DNA from: Sulfurivirga caldicuralii
GTDB taxonomy: Bacteria; Pseudomonadota; Gammaproteobacteria; Thiomicrospirales; Thiomicrospiraceae
Direction of reading: 5' to 3'
Length of the DNA stretch: 14,477 nt
NCBI GenBank assembly: GCA_015661715.1
Contig: DQVN01000153.1
Coordinates: 1 to 14,477 of the forward strand
Shown: piece after piece, positions 1-7,037 of the stretch
Layout: each line of letters starts with the position of its first letter
Position numbering within the stretch: position 1 is the stretch's first letter
Made by a program: the position numbers and the translations under genes
The notes under the pieces: model-generated
Databases searched by the model: none
Seen by the model: the letters and a program-made list of their open reading frames with translations, nothing else
Told to the model about the DNA's origin: nothing

Positions 1-171
1 CTGATAGGGGCGCACCTCGGCAAATTCCATGCCCCGACCCTTGCGTGGTGTGCGCACCTGCCCACCCATCTGGCTGATGAGCTGCTGCGTGCCGGTCAGT
101 TTGCGCCGTTTCAGCCGATGGCACCAGGCGGTCAGCTCAGCCAGGGTGGTATAGATACCTTCATGTTTCAT
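1..171 (-). CDS. DUF58 domain protein, N-terminal part (cut by window edge)
   Basis: Reading from ATG at 171-169 the minus strand is open to base 1, giving 57 residues that begin MKHEGIYTTLAEL and end GRGMEFAEVRPYQ. The last part is the conserved DUF58 entry motif (G-x-G-x-E-F/Y-x-E-x-R-x-Y), found in proteins that accompany MoxR ATPases in membrane-linked operons. The start is supported by an AGGG ribosome-binding site six bases upstream, next to the stop of the preceding moxR gene at 180. The same pair order occurs at 8223-10077. The start codon lies inside a parS-like palindrome. The family's biochemical function is not well defined; a role with MoxR and vWA proteins in envelope maintenance is inferred from context. 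Confidence 0.85.
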   Translation of the reverse strand, partial: MKHEGIYTTLAELTAWCHRLKRRKLTGTQQLISQMGGQVRTPRKGRGMEFAEVRPYQ

Positions 172-179
172 GTGAAACC
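164..179. promoter_or_regulatory. parS-like palindrome, site 1
   Basis: TGTTTCATGTGAAACC matches the ParB target TGTTTCACGTGAAACA at 14 of 16 positions. It lies between the moxR stop and the start of the DUF58 gene, and covers that gene's start codon. Two more copies of the same core are at 3023-3038 and 10354-10369. Confidence 0.7.
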
Positions 180-1136
180 CTAAAGCACGGGCACGATTTG
201 CAAGAGCCGCTCGATAACGGCATCCGCATCCATGCCTTCGGCTTCGGCCTCAAAGGTGAGCAGTAAGCGGTGGCGCAGCACATCCGCAGCCACGGCCTGC
301 ACATCCTCGGGGCTGACAAAGGATTGACCGTTTAACCAGGCATGGGCGCGGGCGGCGCGGGCCAACGCCAGGGTGGCACGGGGGCTGACTCCATATTGAA
401 TCCATTTAGCCAGTTGCGCATCATATTTGTCCGCCCGACGGGTGGCCAGAATCAGTTGCACGATATAGGTTTTGATGCTGTCGGCCATGTGTAGCGCCAG
501 CACTGCCTGGCGTGCCGCGAACAGGGTTTGCTGAGAGATGGGTTCAGGCAGGGGCGGCAAAGTGTGGCGGGCTTCATTTTCCACCAGTTGCAGAATTTGC
601 TCCTCAGCCGCGGCATCGGTGGGATAGTCGATCACCACCTTGAGCATGAAACGGTCCAGTTGGGCCTCCGGCAGGGGATAGGTGCCTTCCTGCTCAATGG
701 GGTTTTGCGTCGCCATGACCATAAACAGATCCGGCATCTTCAGCGTGCGCTGCCCCACGGTCACTTGATGCTCCGCCATGGCCTCCAGCAGGGCGGACTG
801 CACTTTGGCCGGGGCGCGGTTAATTTCGTCGGCCAGAATCAGGTTATGGAAGATGGGCCCCGGTTGAAATTCAAATACGCCGGTTTCCGGCCGCCAGATG
901 TCGGTGCCGGTAATGTCAGAGGGCAAGAGATCCGGGGTGAACTGGATGCGGTGAAAGTCTCCCTCCACCAATTGAGCCAGGGTGCGAATGGCTTTGGTCT
1001 TGGCCAGCCCCGGCGGGCCTTCCACCAACAGATGACCTTCGCTCAACAAAGCGATCACCATGCGTTCCACCAGGATTGGCTGGCTGATAATGTGCTGGTT
1101 GAGGGTTTCGATTAGGGTTTGCAACTGCTCATGCAT
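180..1136 (-). CDS. MoxR-family AAA+ ATPase (left copy)
   Basis: This is a 318-residue MoxR-type AAA+ ATPase, a full-length member of a family thought to act as chaperone for metal insertion or assembly of partner vWA proteins. Visible motifs are Walker A GPPGLAKT (residues 40-47), Walker B LADEIN (101-106), sensor 1 ATQNP (142-146), the conserved LPEAQLDRF (about 155-163) and sensor 2 GVSPRA (249-254). All nucleotide-binding residues look intact. The gene starts three bases after the cmoB stop, with GGAG inside the cmoB tail nine bases upstream, so it is probably read through from cmoAB. A DUF58 gene follows directly. It is clearly similar to the second MoxR at 8223-9194, but the C-terminal half diverges more. 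The cellular substrate is unknown. Confidence 0.93.
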   Translation of the reverse strand: MHEQLQTLIETLNQHIISQPILVERMVIALLSEGHLLVEGPPGLAKTKAIRTLAQLVEGDFHRIQFTPDLLPSDITGTDIWRPETGVFEFQPGPIFHNLILADEINRAPAKVQSALLEAMAEHQVTVGQRTLKMPDLFMVMATQNPIEQEGTYPLPEAQLDRFMLKVVIDYPTDAAAEEQILQLVENEARHTLPPLPEPISQQTLFAARQAVLALHMADSIKTYIVQLILATRRADKYDAQLAKWIQYGVSPRATLALARAARAHAWLNGQSFVSPEDVQAVAADVLRHRLLLTFEAEAEGMDADAVIERLLQIVPVL

Positions 1137-1139
1137 AGT

Positions 1140-2129
1140 TTATTTCTCCGCAAGCACGGTGGCGCGTAGCGGGGCGGGATAGCCCTCTACCGTGCGGCTG
1201 GGATCCCGAGGATCCAAAAAATCGTTGAGGGACTGACCCTTGCTCCAGTCGGTGGCGCGCTGTTCTTCCGCCGTGGTTGGCGTGGTGTCCACATGGCGGA
1301 TGCGCCGGTAACCGCAGCGCGTCAACCAGCGGCTCAGCTCCGCCACGGAGGGAATGAACCAGACATTTTTCATCTGCGCATAGCGCCCTTGCGGCACCAG
1401 TAGCTGGCCAAAGTCATCCGGCACCACCAGGGTTTCCAATACCAAAGTGCCGCCCGGTTTCAGTTGGGCCTTAAGTTGCAGCAGATGATCCATGGGGCTG
1501 CGCCGATGGTAGAGCACACCCATGCTGAAGACCAGATCAAAAGCGCCGTTAACCGGTTCAGGGAGCTGCTCCAGCGCCAGCGGCAGAAACCAAACCGGAT
1601 GTTCGCCCAACAGATGGCGCACCAACAGGAATTGGGCCAGAAACAGTAGCGTCGGGTCAATGCCCACCACCATGCGGGCGCCGACACCACGCATACGCCA
1701 TAAGTGGTAGCCGGAACCGCAGCCCACATCGAGGATGCGTTGTCCAGTCAAATCCGGCAGGTGGGTAGAGATTCGCGCCCATTTGATATCAGAACGCCAT
1801 TCACTGTCGATATACAGGTCAAACAGTTGATAAGGGCCTTTGCGCCAGGGCATCAGCTTGCGCGCGGCCTCGATGAGGATTGGTTGCTCTTCCTTATCCA
1901 GCGTGCCGGTGGCGGTAATGGCGGGCTGGTTGAGATGGACACGCTCCGCCTGCGGCAGGCGAGCTGCCGCTTGCAGCGCTGTTTGAAAGCGGGGCAGATG
2001 GCCGTGTCCATCCGGGTCCAGCGCTTCACTTAACCGTTCCGGCAGTTGGCGCAGCCAGGTCTTGAATGCCTTGTCTTGTTCCAGCAGCGGCCAAAAGTTA
2101 TGCAGATGGTGGTAAAAATGGCTGATCAT
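1140..2129 (-). CDS. cmoB: tRNA U34 carboxymethyltransferase CmoB
   Basis: The enzyme transfers the carboxymethyl group of carboxy-SAM to 5-hydroxyuridine at the tRNA wobble position, giving uridine-5-oxyacetic acid, which broadens reading of four-fold codon boxes. At 329 residues it is close to the usual length (about 323). Family marks visible are WRKGPYQLFDL (95-105), the nucleotide-binding loop DVGCGSGYH (134-142), GIDPT (156-160), GVLYHRRSP (204-212) and the C-terminal segment around KNVWFIPS. The start overlaps the cmoA stop in an ATGA, so the two are translationally coupled and the carboxy-SAM producer and user are made together. The N-terminal 120 residues form the CmoB-specific extension before the Rossmann fold. 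Confidence 0.96.
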   Translation of the reverse strand: MISHFYHHLHNFWPLLEQDKAFKTWLRQLPERLSEALDPDGHGHLPRFQTALQAAARLPQAERVHLNQPAITATGTLDKEEQPILIEAARKLMPWRKGPYQLFDLYIDSEWRSDIKWARISTHLPDLTGQRILDVGCGSGYHLWRMRGVGARMVVGIDPTLLFLAQFLLVRHLLGEHPVWFLPLALEQLPEPVNGAFDLVFSMGVLYHRRSPMDHLLQLKAQLKPGGTLVLETLVVPDDFGQLLVPQGRYAQMKNVWFIPSVAELSRWLTRCGYRRIRHVDTTPTTAEEQRATDWSKGQSLNDFLDPRDPSRTVEGYPAPLRATVLAEK

Positions 2130-2875
2130 GCCGGGGCCTTGAATGCGCTCAGGGAAACAAAATTATACGCCTGAAACCATGGCCCCACGTGGGTAAAGCC
2201 CACCTGTTTCAACCGCTGCAGATGGGTCTGCAGCGTATCGGTAATCAGCACATTTTCCAGTGCCGCCCGCTTCTGGCTGATCTCCAGCTCGGAGTAGCCA
2301 TTGGCGCGTTTGAACTGCAGATGCAAATGCTCCACGGCTTCCTGCAGGGTGGGGTCGTCAAAGTGGATTTTTTCCGACAGGATCAGCAAACCGCCGGGGC
2401 GTAGGCCGGTAAAGATTTTGCTCAACACCCCCTCCCGCTGAGCCGGATCGATAAACTGCAGGGTAAAGTTCATCACTACCATTGAGGCGTTGTCGATTTG
2501 CGTATCCAGAACATCTTCGCAGCGTAGCTGGATGGGAATGGACGAGCGCCAGGCCTCGATATACTCTTGCGCTCGCGCCAGCATGGCGGGGCTGTTGTCC
2601 ACAGCGACAATTTCACAGCCACAGTCTTGCGGCAAAGCGCGGCGCATGGTCAAGGCAGCCGCCCCCAGGGAGCAGCCCAGATCATACAATCGGGTTCCAG
2701 GTTGCGCATAGCGGGCGCTCAGCTCACCGATACCGGTAAGAATGGTGTGATAACCCGGCACCGAACGGCTGATCATATCTGGAAACACCGCCGCCACCGA
2801 ACGGTCGAACTGAAAGGCGCCTACGGCCTCCGCCCGGTGAAACAAGGTGTCTTTCTGGCTATTGAACGGCTCCAT
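2126..2875 (-). CDS. cmoA: Carboxy-S-adenosyl-L-methionine synthase CmoA
   Basis: CmoA converts SAM and prephenate into carboxy-SAM, the donor used by CmoB. The 249-residue protein has the family signature FDRSVAAVFPDMISRSVPGY (23-42) and the SAM loop DLGCSLGAA (65-73), followed by VAVDNSPAML. An in-frame TAA four codons upstream limits the start to this ATG. No Shine-Dalgarno sequence is visible before it; instead TAAAAT lies six bases upstream, which could be a promoter -10 element giving an almost leaderless message. The stop overlaps the cmoB start by 4 bases. The usual N-terminal 'KDxLF' element is present as KDTLF. Confidence 0.96.
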   Translation of the reverse strand: MEPFNSQKDTLFHRAEAVGAFQFDRSVAAVFPDMISRSVPGYHTILTGIGELSARYAQPGTRLYDLGCSLGAAALTMRRALPQDCGCEIVAVDNSPAMLARAQEYIEAWRSSIPIQLRCEDVLDTQIDNASMVVMNFTLQFIDPAQREGVLSKIFTGLRPGGLLILSEKIHFDDPTLQEAVEHLHLQFKRANGYSELEISQKRAALENVLITDTLQTHLQRLKQVGFTHVGPWFQAYNFVSLSAFKAPA

Positions 2876-2881
2876 GGCGCT

Positions 2882-2887
2882 ATTTTA
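2882..2887 (-). promoter_or_regulatory. Candidate -10 element of cmoA
   Basis: TAAAAT on the minus strand ends six bases before the cmoA ATG. No convincing -35 hexamer stands 16-18 bases further upstream (CATCCC at 17), so this is a weak call. If used, the transcript would start at or beside the start codon. Confidence 0.3.
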
Positions 2888-3022
2888 ACCCGCCTATTGC
2901 ATCAGGGATGTTTCTCCCTTCGCCGGTGTGGCGCAATAAAATCGCCGAAAATGGCGACAGGACGTTGCCGAAATATTCTGTGCCGCCAGCCTGGAGGGTA
3001 TTTCTCCCAATACGCCCTAATA

Positions 3023-3038
3023 GGTTTCATGTGAAACA
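3023..3038. promoter_or_regulatory. parS-like palindrome, site 2
   Basis: GGTTTCATGTGAAACA is a 14-of-16 match to the ParB site consensus. On the minus strand it reads TGTTTCACATGAAACC, identical over 16 bases to site 3 at 10354-10369. It overlaps the stop codon of the decayed MgtC/DUF4010 gene. Confidence 0.7.
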
Positions 3039-4294
3039 TCCACAATACCCACAGCTAATGGTGATCAGCCCTGACAAGCTCAACCACAAGCCGCTGAGGT
3101 ATCCGGTGTCACGGTGACCAAACCACCAGGCGTAAACAGCCTTGAGCAGGTTGTTCGCGCCATCGGCTATGATGATGGCGCCAGCCAGGGTGGCATCGTC
3201 TGCTTTGAACTGACCGGTGAGCAATGAGAGGGCAAAAGGATCAATGTCGGTAAAGCCTACAATCAGAGAGAGCGTATACATCCCGGTGCTGCCAAAGGTG
3301 TGGTTGACCCAGTTGTTGAGCGCAGCCATCAGCACAAACAGGGCCGCAAAGTTAAGGCCACCTTCAGATCCAGCGGGTTGTAATGGTTATCCTCAAAGGG
3401 AATAGATTGAGCATGATGGCGGTGCTCTCGTCGTAGCAGCAGCAACGCGATCATGTCAGATAAGGCCGCCAGGACAAACATGGGGAAGGCCAGCATCTTG
3501 GCGATTTGCCACTGGAAAATGGCAGCGATGGCCCACAGGCGGAGATACATCATATTGGTGGCCAGCACAATGCCCCCGCTGAGCCGATAGTAAGGCTGTG
3601 GCTCATCCTTTGACTGTTTAGCCAGAACCACGGTCGTGGCGGTGGAAGAATAAATCCCACCGAAGATAGCGGTGATCAGGACGCCCTGCTCCCGGAAAAA
3701 ATAGCGTTGCGCCACATAGCCAAAGTAGGAAATGGCCGAAACCACCACTACCGCCAGCCAGATTTTAAAGGGGATGATCGACAACCAATCGATCACCTGT
3801 TTATCGGGCAGCAAAGGCAAGATAACAGCGGAGAGCAGCAAGAGCTTAGCAAGGGTGAAAAGCTCTTGGGGCGCCAGTTTCTTGCTGATCTGCACAATCT
3901 GCTTGCGCATATGCAACAAAAACACAATGGCCACAAAGACCGCCACCAGAAGCCACAGCGGGAACTGTTGAATCAGCAAACCGTAGTGATAGACCAGCAG
4001 GGCGATGAGAAGGGTGATAATGCTGGTCTGGTTATGCTTCAGTTGTGTCCAATAGAGCAGGGCATAGAGCAGCGTCAGCGCGACAAGCCCAATGTAAAAA
4101 CTCCAGGGGCTCAGCAGAGCCAGCATCCAACCGAGGCAATAAAGGTATAGGTGCGCGTGCTGCCCAGGTAGCGTTGAGGCTCTTCCTGGCCGAAATTCAG
4201 CCGATACTCACGGATTTCCAGCCCCGTTAAAAAACCCGAAAAGTGTCACCATGATCAACTGGAACTAGGTGGTGTGTTGTAAGGTTTCCCACAT
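3027..4294 (-). pseudogene. Decayed MgtC/DUF4010-type membrane protein gene
   Basis: When the frames are joined, this is a membrane protein of about 420 residues resembling MgtC/SapB proteins with a C-terminal DUF4010 domain. Marks include GLEIREYRLNFG and STRTYTFIAS in the N-terminal MgtC-like part, then many hydrophobic helices, GGIYSSTATTV and IVGFTDIDPF. Four lesions are visible. An amber TAG is at 4265-4267 (tenth codon). An extra base lies in the six-T run at 4229-4234. A base is lost near 4126-4132, and another near 3346-3350. The original start is ATG at 4292-4294, with GAGGA upstream and 11 bases after the mltC stop, so it was the next gene of that operon. The remaining open pieces are 3329-4126 (265 residues) and 3027-3335 (102 residues). 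The reading frames are otherwise well kept, which suggests recent decay. Family name is from motif recall. Confidence 0.82.
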
Positions 4295-4305
4295 GGAAAT
4301 AGTCC

Positions 4306-5436
4306 TCAACTGTGGCGGTAACGTGCCTTGGCGCGCACCACTTTCTGCACATAGCGCCGGGCTTCGCTATGGGCCAAGTGGGTGCGCAGATGGCGATAAA
4401 CCTGCTGCGGGCCCATACGGTTGATACGCTTTAAAGCGCGATGCCGGTTACGGTCAAAGGCACGCAGTACATTGCCCGCCCCCGTGTTATAGGCAGCGAT
4501 CATACAATACTCCCGGCTTAAGGGATGGGCGATGCCAGCCAGATAGCGCCGGTTGAGCAGATGCAAATAGGTGCAGCCATATTCAATATTATGCGCAGGA
4601 ACAAACAGCGTTTGAGGGGTGGGCATACCGTCCTTTCCATGGAGAAAGCGGTAAACATCCCGCCCTGCGGTATGGGGCACTATTTGCATCAGCCCATAAG
4701 CGGGCGCTCTACTGACCGCCCAAGGGTTAAAACTGCTTTCCACCGCCATAATGGCCCAGATCAGAGCGGGATCCAATTTATAGCGGCGGCTGTGGCGCAG
4801 CACATGGGCAACATATTTGCCCTGCTGCACCTGGGGGAAATCATCCACCATGGCAAAGGTCACCCGCAGACGCGGTTTCCCCTGTTTGTCGCGCTGACGC
4901 TGTAGTTTATGGCGGATGAGCCAGGCGGCAAAACGTTGGGCACGCCAACGCCAGCGGATCGGTTTGCCGGTATGATCCACCACCAACTGGTACAAAAATG
5001 GCGTTCGGCCAGGCTTAGGTGGGGCCGCGCTGAATAGATCGAATTGGGAAGGATCTTCCGGGGCCAGCAGGGTCAGAACAATAGCCCGTTGCAAAGCCGC
5101 CTTATCGCTTTGAGTTTCCACAGTGATGGCGCCTTGGGCAAAATCAATCAACGCCCGGGAGCGATAATGATCCGTATACTTCACCACCTCACGGCGTCGG
5201 GGCAGCTTTTGATCGCCCCACTGCCGGGCAACATGATTAAGCAACTGACGCAGCAAAGTCTTATAGCTGTAGCTGCCTAGCAAATGGCCGCCACTGGGCA
5301 GATGGGTGGTGATAGCGCCACCCACATCCCCCCGTTGCAGACGGCGCACCGTAACCACACCCCGATACACATCGGTGGCAGTACAAGCGCTCAGCAGCAT
5401 CCCCCATGAAGCGATAAGAAAAGCGCGGCGTTTCAT
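4306..5436 (-). CDS. mltC: Membrane-bound lytic murein transglycosylase C-like lipoprotein
   Basis: A lytic transglycosylase that cleaves the glycan strands of peptidoglycan with formation of a 1,6-anhydro ring, expected on the periplasmic face of the outer membrane. The N-terminus has a lipobox LSAC with Cys18. The DUF3393 region shared by MltC proteins shows VVKYTDHYRSR (84-94), GAITVET and FLYQLVVDHTGKPIRW (147-162). The SLT domain follows, with catalytic Glu233 in AVESSFNP, then YGLMQIVPHTAGRDV and AYNTGAGN (315-322). At 376 residues it is slightly longer than E. coli MltC (359). The start overlaps the cmoM stop (ATGA). The association of mltC with cmoM seems to be positional; no shared function is evident. 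Confidence 0.93.
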   Translation of the reverse strand: MKRRAFLIASWGMLLSACTATDVYRGVVTVRRLQRGDVGGAITTHLPSGGHLLGSYSYKTLLRQLLNHVARQWGDQKLPRRREVVKYTDHYRSRALIDFAQGAITVETQSDKAALQRAIVLTLLAPEDPSQFDLFSAAPPKPGRTPFLYQLVVDHTGKPIRWRWRAQRFAAWLIRHKLQRQRDKQGKPRLRVTFAMVDDFPQVQQGKYVAHVLRHSRRYKLDPALIWAIMAVESSFNPWAVSRAPAYGLMQIVPHTAGRDVYRFLHGKDGMPTPQTLFVPAHNIEYGCTYLHLLNRRYLAGIAHPLSREYCMIAAYNTGAGNVLRAFDRNRHRALKRINRMGPQQVYRHLRTHLAHSEARRYVQKVVRAKARYRHS

Positions 5437-6197
5437 TCGCGTTGTGCCAGCAGATGAATATAACGGCCCATATTGCGGAAAGTGGGCGACCGGCAGTATT
5501 TACGCTCCACCGCCATCAGCTCATTCAGATCCGTCTGCGACAAGGTCTCCTCGTCTATATAGTCATGAAACACACGGATACCCGTATGTGCCCGGATGGT
5601 AAAGCCATGATCCTCCAGCCAGCTCACCAGCACTTCAGGCTTTTGCGGATGCGGCGGTGTGAGTTTTTTACCCTTGCCCCACCATTTTTCCTCCAGCACA
5701 TAGCGCAAGCGCCAGCTCCCCCGCAGCACATTGCGGTATACCAGCGCATGGTGATTGAAAAACAGCAGCGAAAGGTGCCCGCCGGGTTTAACGCGTTCAG
5801 CCACTTGCGCCAAGGTCTCCAGCGGCTGCGCCAGCCATTCGATCACCGCATGGAAAAGCACCAGATCCTGCTGCGGCAATTGCCCCGCCAACGCCTGTGC
5901 GGAGCAGTGGTGAAATTGGGCCGTCATCTGCGCCTCGGCAAAAGCTGCCTGCGCCCGCGCCAGCATGCGCGCGGAAATATCGCAACAGGTCAGCCGGTGC
6001 CCCGCTTGGGCAAACCACAGCGCCATCTGCCCCAAACCACAGCCAGCATCCCACACATCCAGCACCGGCCCCTGGCGTAGTGCAGCCAGATCCGCCTGCA
6101 CCAACTCAAGACGCAACCGCCCCTTGAGGGTGCCATAAATGCGCTGCTCAAACTTCTCGACCAGCGGGTCGAAATTACGGTCACTTAAAGTTGACAT
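5433..6197 (-). CDS. cmoM: tRNA 5-carboxymethoxyuridine methyltransferase CmoM (SmtA)
   Basis: A SAM-dependent enzyme that methylates the carboxylate of cmo5U34 to the methyl ester mcmo5U34 in a subset of tRNAs. The protein has 254 residues from ATG 6197, against 261 in E. coli. Family marks are DRNFDPLVEKFEQRIYGTLKG (6-26), the SAM loop DAGCGLGQ (50-57), the acidic residue in CCDIS (D73), LFHAVIEW (114-121), the lysine-rich GKGKKLTP, GIRVFHDY (206-213) and the C-terminal GRYIHLLA. A TTG at 6206 is in frame three codons earlier, but the conserved part begins at DRNF and that TTG overlaps a TATAAT, so the ATG is preferred. It is first in the minus-strand block and coupled to mltC by a 4-base overlap. 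Confidence 0.94.
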   Translation of the reverse strand: MSTLSDRNFDPLVEKFEQRIYGTLKGRLRLELVQADLAALRQGPVLDVWDAGCGLGQMALWFAQAGHRLTCCDISARMLARAQAAFAEAQMTAQFHHCSAQALAGQLPQQDLVLFHAVIEWLAQPLETLAQVAERVKPGGHLSLLFFNHHALVYRNVLRGSWRLRYVLEEKWWGKGKKLTPPHPQKPEVLVSWLEDHGFTIRAHTGIRVFHDYIDEETLSQTDLNELMAVERKYCRSPTFRNMGRYIHLLAQRE

Positions 6198-6205
6198 GGC
6201 CCTCA

Positions 6206-6211
6206 ATTATA
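6206..6211 (-). promoter_or_regulatory. Candidate -10 element of the cmoM-mltC operon
   Basis: A perfect TATAAT on the minus strand ends eight bases before the cmoM ATG. No good -35 hexamer is seen. Transcription would begin within a few bases of the start codon, leaving room for at most a GAGGG stub. Confidence 0.45.
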
Positions 6212-6396
6212 AGGGGCGACAGACAGGCGAGCAGCCATTTAGCCCTTCCACCGCCACGCGCTACAAAAGAGACAATCCGCAACGGCCGCTTAAGTTGACA
6301 ATGCCCCGCTCGCAAAGCCACAGCCTTAAGAATCAAGTTGACCCCCAGCCGACATGCTTTATGCAAAATCCGGGTAAAAAAATCCAATTTAGCTAT

Positions 6397-6426
6397 TGGA
6401 CAGTTAACAGACAAGGGGGTTATAAT
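6397..6426 (+). promoter_or_regulatory. Candidate promoter reading toward the CRISPR-like array
   Basis: TGGACA (6397-6402) and a perfect TATAAT (6421-6426) are 18 bases apart. Additional TTGAC hexamers that could act as -35 elements stand at 6295, 6338 and 6436. A GCTCTTTAAAAAA stretch at 6492-6504 resembles the boxA region of rRNA leaders. No gene follows until the repeat array at 6646, so the likely product is the array transcript. Confidence 0.5.
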
Positions 6427-6542
6427 GCAAAAAACTTGACCCGGCAATGCAAGGTGAAGTGATCGCCTTTGTCGTTGCAGGATCAAGCAGCGCTCTTTAA
6501 AAAATAGATTTTTATCTATATTTTTGGGAGTTTTCTATAGAG

Positions 6543-6594
6543 CCATTTTTTAGGGGGCTCAATTGGAAAAAGGCCGTCTGGAAAAAATCTTAGG
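6543..6594 (+). repeat. Copy A of a possible dispersed AT-rich/GGCCGT element
   Basis: The order CCAT, a T run, AGGGGGC, an A run, GGCCGT, GGAAAAAATCTTAGG is shared in the same order with 10557-10604 inside the first vWA gene (CCATG, T run, AGGGGC, A run, CGGCCGT, GAAAATTTTAGG). The match is by eye, with gaps, so homology is only suggested. Confidence 0.35.
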
Positions 6595-6610
6595 TTTAAT
6601 ACCTAAGTTG

Positions 6611-6640
6611 TTGAAAGTGCTGAGGAAACAGAGTTATACA
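6611..6640 (+). promoter_or_regulatory. Candidate promoter directly before the first repeat
   Basis: TTGAAA (6611-6616) and TATACA (6635-6640) are 18 bases apart, which places the predicted start at about the first base of repeat 1. The -10 element is also part of TTATACACA (6634-6642), a perfect DnaA-box consensus. Confidence 0.45.
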
Positions 6641-6645
6641 CAGCC

Positions 6646-7037
6646 CTTTGACACCTAACCTCGCAGATAGAGGGTTAAGACCGATCTAGCGCAGCTATAT
6701 TTTGAACCTGTGTACCCACTTTGACACCTAACCTCGCAGATAGAGGGTTAAGACCGAGCACTTCATCAGTGTTGACAAAGGTGTTGTTTCCTTTGACACC
6801 TAACCTCGCAGATAGAGGGTTAAGACAAGCCAGCTATGCAATACGCCTCTGTGACCGACTTTGACACCTAACCTCGCAGATAGAGGGTTAAGACCCATAG
6901 CTTTTTCTCCTTTGTTGGTCAACAGTCTAGCTTTGACACCTAACCTCGCAGATAGAGGGTTAAGACATTTTTTGGGTCATCTCCTCGTAAAGCTCCCGAG
7001 CCTTTGACACCTAACCTCGCAGATAGGGGGTTTTAAA
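6646..7037 (+). CRISPR. CRISPR-like array, 6 repeats and 5 spacers, no cas genes nearby
   Basis: Five identical 36-base repeats (6646-6681, 6719-6754, 6791-6826, 6859-6894, 6931-6966) begin CTTTGACACC and end GGGTTAAGAC. A sixth (7002-7037) matches for 25 bases and then diverges. The five spacers are 37, 36, 32, 36 and 35 bases long and unlike one another. Each repeat can fold as CCTC-GCAGATA-GAGG, leaving an 8-base 3' tail GTTAAGAC, which fits Cas6-type processing in class 1 systems. Spacer lengths of 32-37 fit type I or III better than types II, V or VI. The AT-rich leader on the left and the degenerate last repeat on the right both indicate plus-strand transcription. No cas gene is present in this window, so the subtype cannot be fixed. 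Confidence 0.88.

Larger units (their letters stand above)
6480..6645 (+). other. AT-rich leader of the repeat array
   Basis: This gene-free stretch is much richer in A and T than the flanking genes. It holds two perfect inverted repeats: ATAGAT-TTTT-ATCTAT at 6504-6519 and CTTAGGT-TTAAT-ACCTAAG at 6589-6607. It also has two copies of TGGAAAAA (6564-6571 and 6579-6587). An AT-rich leader before the first repeat is the usual layout of CRISPR loci and sets the direction of the array as plus. Function of the inverted repeats is unknown; integration-host-factor or adaptation motifs were not identified. Confidence 0.55.

Noticed and set aside
2936..2966. Short CGCC/GGCG inverted repeat upstream of cmoA as a terminator
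   Set aside because: The stem is only four base pairs and no T-tract follows in either direction.
6181..6486. Minus-strand open frame of 101 codons upstream of cmoM
   Set aside because: It overlaps cmoM's start region and the plus-strand promoter area, shows no recognisable motif, and has a composition unlike the real genes.
6646..7010. TTGACA in every repeat as a promoter -35 element
   Set aside because: The repeats have no -10-like hexamer at 16-18 bases downstream (AGGGTT/GGGTTA), so the hexamer is likely incidental.
6646..7037. Repeat array as plasmid or origin iterons
   Set aside because: Iterons are usually about 17-22 bp and closely spaced. Here 36-bp repeats alternate with unique 32-37 bp segments, with one degenerate end, which is CRISPR layout. 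Only one DnaA box is near and no rep or dnaA gene is present.
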